DNA of 5,598 nucleotides from Tyzzerella sp. UBA1042 (lineage in GTDB: Bacteria; Bacillota; Clostridia; Lachnospirales; Anaerotignaceae): NCBI GenBank assembly GCA_002316675.1, contig DCDZ01000031.1, positions 302 through 5,899 on the forward strand, given 5' to 3'. The translations under genes and the position numbers were made by a program. Below, one piece after another: positions 5,461 to 5,598 of the stretch (positions are counted from its first letter, which is position 1; every line of letters starts with the position of its first letter). The notes below the pieces were generated by a model. The model did not search any database. It worked only from the letters and a program-made list of their open reading frames with translations, and had not been told where the DNA came from.

Positions 5461-5569
5461 GAAAGGCCAAAGCCTAAAACCTTGAGGGCTTTACCCTCAA
5501 ACTCCCACAAGGGACGCAGTCCCTTGACCCTATATAGGGCTGACCTCTGTCTGCCCTTTTTTGAGCAAT
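5461..5569. repeat. 109-bp tandem repeat, unit 2
   Basis: Second complete unit, exactly the same length as unit 1 and directly adjoining it. Hairpins 1 and 2 are intact; hairpin 2 has loop GCA instead of ACT with identical arms. Hairpin 3 has one T-T mismatch and is followed by T6 (5557-5562). Confidence 0.93.
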
Positions 5570-5598
5570 GAAAGACCAAAGCCTAAAACCTTGAGGGC
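5570..5598. repeat. 109-bp tandem repeat, unit 3, cut by window edge
   Basis: The first 29 bases of a third unit, with one difference from unit 2 (GAAAGACC for GAAAGGCC). It stops in the first hairpin arm at the right edge, so the array continues outside the window. Confidence 0.9.

Noticed and set aside
5365..5463. An open frame in each repeat unit, reading PKTLRALPSNSHKG and ending at the TGA formed by GCAATGA
   Set aside because: It has no start codon with a ribosome site. The unit differences inside it mostly change the amino acid (H/R, C/S, G/R, R/C, L/F) while hairpin arms stay fixed, which indicates structure rather than coding.
5352..5598. CRISPR array
   Set aside because: The whole 109-bp unit is repeated with no unique spacers, and the repeats carry three hairpins each.

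Overview
The window looks like chromosome of an endospore-forming, anaerobic member of the Clostridia, most likely Lachnospirales or a relative. Three things point there: the sporulation genes yabP and yabQ, the gene order mazG-hup-rqcP-yabP-yabQ-divIC, and a flavin-based electron-bifurcating transhydrogenase (NfnAB). GC content is moderate and Shine-Dalgarno sequences are strong throughout. Species-level assignment is not possible from this sequence alone.

Left part, minus strand, read from 2839 down to 1: mazG (NTP pyrophosphohydrolase), an HU-family DNA-binding protein, rqcP (S4-domain ribosome quality-control factor), yabP and yabQ (spore cortex proteins), and the first 89 codons of divIC (septum formation), which runs off the left edge. 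This resembles the Bacillus subtilis yabN-yabO-yabP-yabQ-divIC block, but with an HU gene inserted and a MazG without the methylase-like N-terminal domain of YabN. The block is cut by two intrinsic terminators, one after the HU gene and one between rqcP and yabP. It is therefore probably several transcription units, with yabP-yabQ able to be switched on separately during sporulation. yabQ and divIC overlap by 71 bp in different frames, and both reading frames encode arginine/lysine-rich tails.

Middle, 2840-3048: a divergent intergenic region. It holds a short inverted repeat, an extended -10 promoter candidate for the plus-strand operon and a weak leader hairpin.

Right part, plus strand: nfnA and nfnB, 17 bp apart, encode the two subunits of NADH-dependent reduced ferredoxin:NADP+ oxidoreductase. 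All expected cofactor motifs are visible, including an aspartate at the first [2Fe-2S] ligand position. The complex balances NADH, NADPH and ferredoxin pools in anaerobes.

From 5313 to the right edge there is no gene. The stretch holds a tandem array of a 109-bp unit (a degenerate fragment, two full copies and the start of a third). Each full unit carries three consecutive hairpins, the last followed by a T-run. Most differences between the copies avoid the hairpin arms. This array is the least explained element in the window and continues past the right edge.
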